Source of the DNA: Rhodobacterales bacterium
Lineage (GTDB): Bacteria > Pseudomonadota > Alphaproteobacteria > Rhodobacterales > Rhodobacteraceae
Assembly (NCBI GenBank): GCA_009992615.1
Contig: JAACVA010000159.1
Coordinates: 1 to 5,342 of the forward strand
Reading direction: 5' to 3'
DNA: 5,342 nucleotides
In this document: positions 4,398 to 5,342 of the stretch, in pieces
Layout: each line of letters starts with the position of its first letter
Numbering within the stretch: position 1 is the first letter of the stretch
Position numbers and translations under genes: made by a program
The notes under the pieces: generated by a model
What the model saw: only the letters and a program-made list of their open reading frames with translations
Database searches by the model: none
What the model was told of the DNA's origin: nothing

Positions 4398-5342
4398 CTC
4401 AAGCACCCCGTCGGCCGACATCTGGGCATAAAGCAGCCCTTCGCGCAGCCCCCGGTCGGCCACCGACAGACGGTTGGTCGGCCAAACCCGCAGCAGCGCC
4501 TGCAAGATCGCTGCGCCCGACATGATCAGCGCGTGCCGGTCGCGCCCGATGCGCGGATCGGTGCGCCGCCCTTCCGGGCCCAGGGTCAGATATTCGCGGA
4601 TCACCTTGTCGATCTGATCGCTGGTCATGCGCAGCCCATCCACCCGATTGCGGTCATATCGTTTCAGACCCAGATGCGACGCCGCCACGGTGGTGACGGT
4701 GCCCGATGTTCCGATAATCTGAAACCGCTCGATCGCTTGTTCCTCGGCGTAGGGGGCGAAATTGGCGAGGTTTTCCTCGAAAAACCAACTCATCAGCGCA
4801 AAGCGCGCGGTGTCGCTTTTCACATCGTCGAACTGGTCGCGCAACGTGGCCACGCCCAGCGGCACCGAGATCCAGTCCACGACCCGTGCCGCCGCAAAGG
4901 GCGATGCCTGATCGGGCAGGAAACCGGAATGCAGCCGCATGATCGCCTTGGGCCGCTCGATCTTGGGCACGCGGGTCAGGTCGATCCAGACAAGCTCGGT
5001 CGAGCCGCCGCCGATGTCCACCACCAACAGCTGTTCGGTCTTGGTGCTGACCAGCGGCGCACAGGAAATGACAGCAAGCCGCGCCTCTTCCTCGGGGGCG
5101 ATGATTTCAAGCGCCAGCCCGGTTTCGCGCCGCACCATTGACATGAAATGCGCCCCGTTGGTGGCGCGGCGGCACGCCTCGGTTGCGACAAGACGCATCC
5201 GTTCGACGCGGTGCTTTTTCAGCTTTTTCGCACAGATGCGCAGCGCCTGGATTGTCCGGTCCATCGACGCGCGCGACAACCGCCCCGACGCCTCAAGGCC
5301 CATACCCAACTGCACCGATTTCGAAAAACTGTCAATCACATG
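4383..5342 (-). CDS. ppx: Exopolyphosphatase, Ppx/GppA family (5' end off the window)
   Basis: A cytoplasmic phosphatase of the ASKHA superfold that removes terminal phosphate from polyphosphate and/or the 5'-phosphate of pppGpp. From the GTG at 5339, 318 residues are visible. VATEACRRATNG (51-62) is followed by APEEEARL (81-88), whose glutamates include the position expected for the catalytic Glu. Next come the phosphate-binding VVDIGGGSTEL (106-116), IGTSGTVTTVAA (209-220), DRNRVDGL (229-236) and a terminal ADRGLREGLLY (294-304). The first phosphate-binding motif (DxGTNxxR type) that opens every family member is missing. The frame is still open at the window edge and begins inside the conserved VIDSF stretch, so the GTG is an internal valine and some tens of residues lie beyond 5342. 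It stops 34 bp from the convergent yejA stop. Ppx versus GppA activity cannot be decided from sequence alone. Confidence 0.93.
   Translation of the reverse strand, partial: HVIDSFSKSVQLGMGLEASGRLSRASMDRTIQALRICAKKLKKHRVERMRLVATEACRRATNGAHFMSMVRRETGLALEIIAPEEEARLAVISCAPLVSTKTEQLLVVDIGGGSTELVWIDLTRVPKIERPKAIMRLHSGFLPDQASPFAAARVVDWISVPLGVATLRDQFDDVKSDTARFALMSWFFEENLANFAPYAEEQAIERFQIIGTSGTVTTVAASHLGLKRYDRNRVDGLRMTSDQIDKVIREYLTLGPEGRRTDPRIGRDRHALIMSGAAILQALLRVWPTNRLSVADRGLREGLLYAQMSADGVLETGPY

Noticed and set aside
4299..5141. 280-codon open frame on the plus strand opposite ppx
   Set aside because: It is a shadow of the ppx codon pattern: the composition is rich in R, H, Q, P and G with no domain, and the opposite strand holds all ppx motifs.
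5337..5339. GTG as the true start of ppx
   Set aside because: The frame remains open to the window edge and the conserved N-terminal phosphate-binding motif would be missing; the GTG is an internal valine.
1..5342. Defence system, CRISPR array, integrase or transposon
   Set aside because: No spaced repeats of CRISPR type, no recombinase or transposase motifs, and no compositional break; the five protein genes are common chromosomal families.

Overview
This GC-rich, gene-dense window looks like chromosomal sequence from an alphaproteobacterium, most likely a Rhodobacterales/Roseobacter-group member. That placement rests on remembered resemblance of the five encoded proteins to alphaproteobacterial families and on codon use, not on a database search. 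I see no mobile element, CRISPR array, tRNA or rRNA.

Layout, left to right. (1) Positions 1-454, plus strand: the C-terminal half of a pseudouridine-5'-phosphate glycosidase (PsuG), cut by the left edge. (2) 515-1219, plus: a two-helix DUF502 membrane protein, ending in a hairpin that spans its stop codon. (3) 1259-2032, minus: an NAD-dependent D-3-hydroxybutyrate dehydrogenase (BdhA) with its full set of substrate-binding and catalytic residues and a strong Shine-Dalgarno. (4) 2033-2533: a 500-base gap between the divergent bdhA and yejA genes. It has no convincing protein gene but contains a strong minus-strand intrinsic terminator, a second hairpin and a well-spaced promoter-like sequence, which together outline an unannotated small RNA of about 77 nt. 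(5) 2534-4348, plus: a periplasmic YejA-type family 5 solute-binding protein with a signal peptide and no transporter genes beside it. (6) 4383-5342, minus: an Ppx/GppA-family exopolyphosphatase, cut by the right edge, with a 15-bp tandem duplication that repeats its stop codon.

The protein genes are ordinary housekeeping and accessory metabolism: nucleoside salvage, turnover of storage compounds (3-hydroxybutyrate, polyphosphate) and peptide-type uptake. They form two convergent pairs with short gaps of about 35-40 bp and one divergent pair with a long gap. The point of real interest is the long gap: the candidate small RNA, its possible pairing to the translation starts of its neighbours, and the alternative base-pairing around its terminator. 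All of these are predictions from sequence alone.
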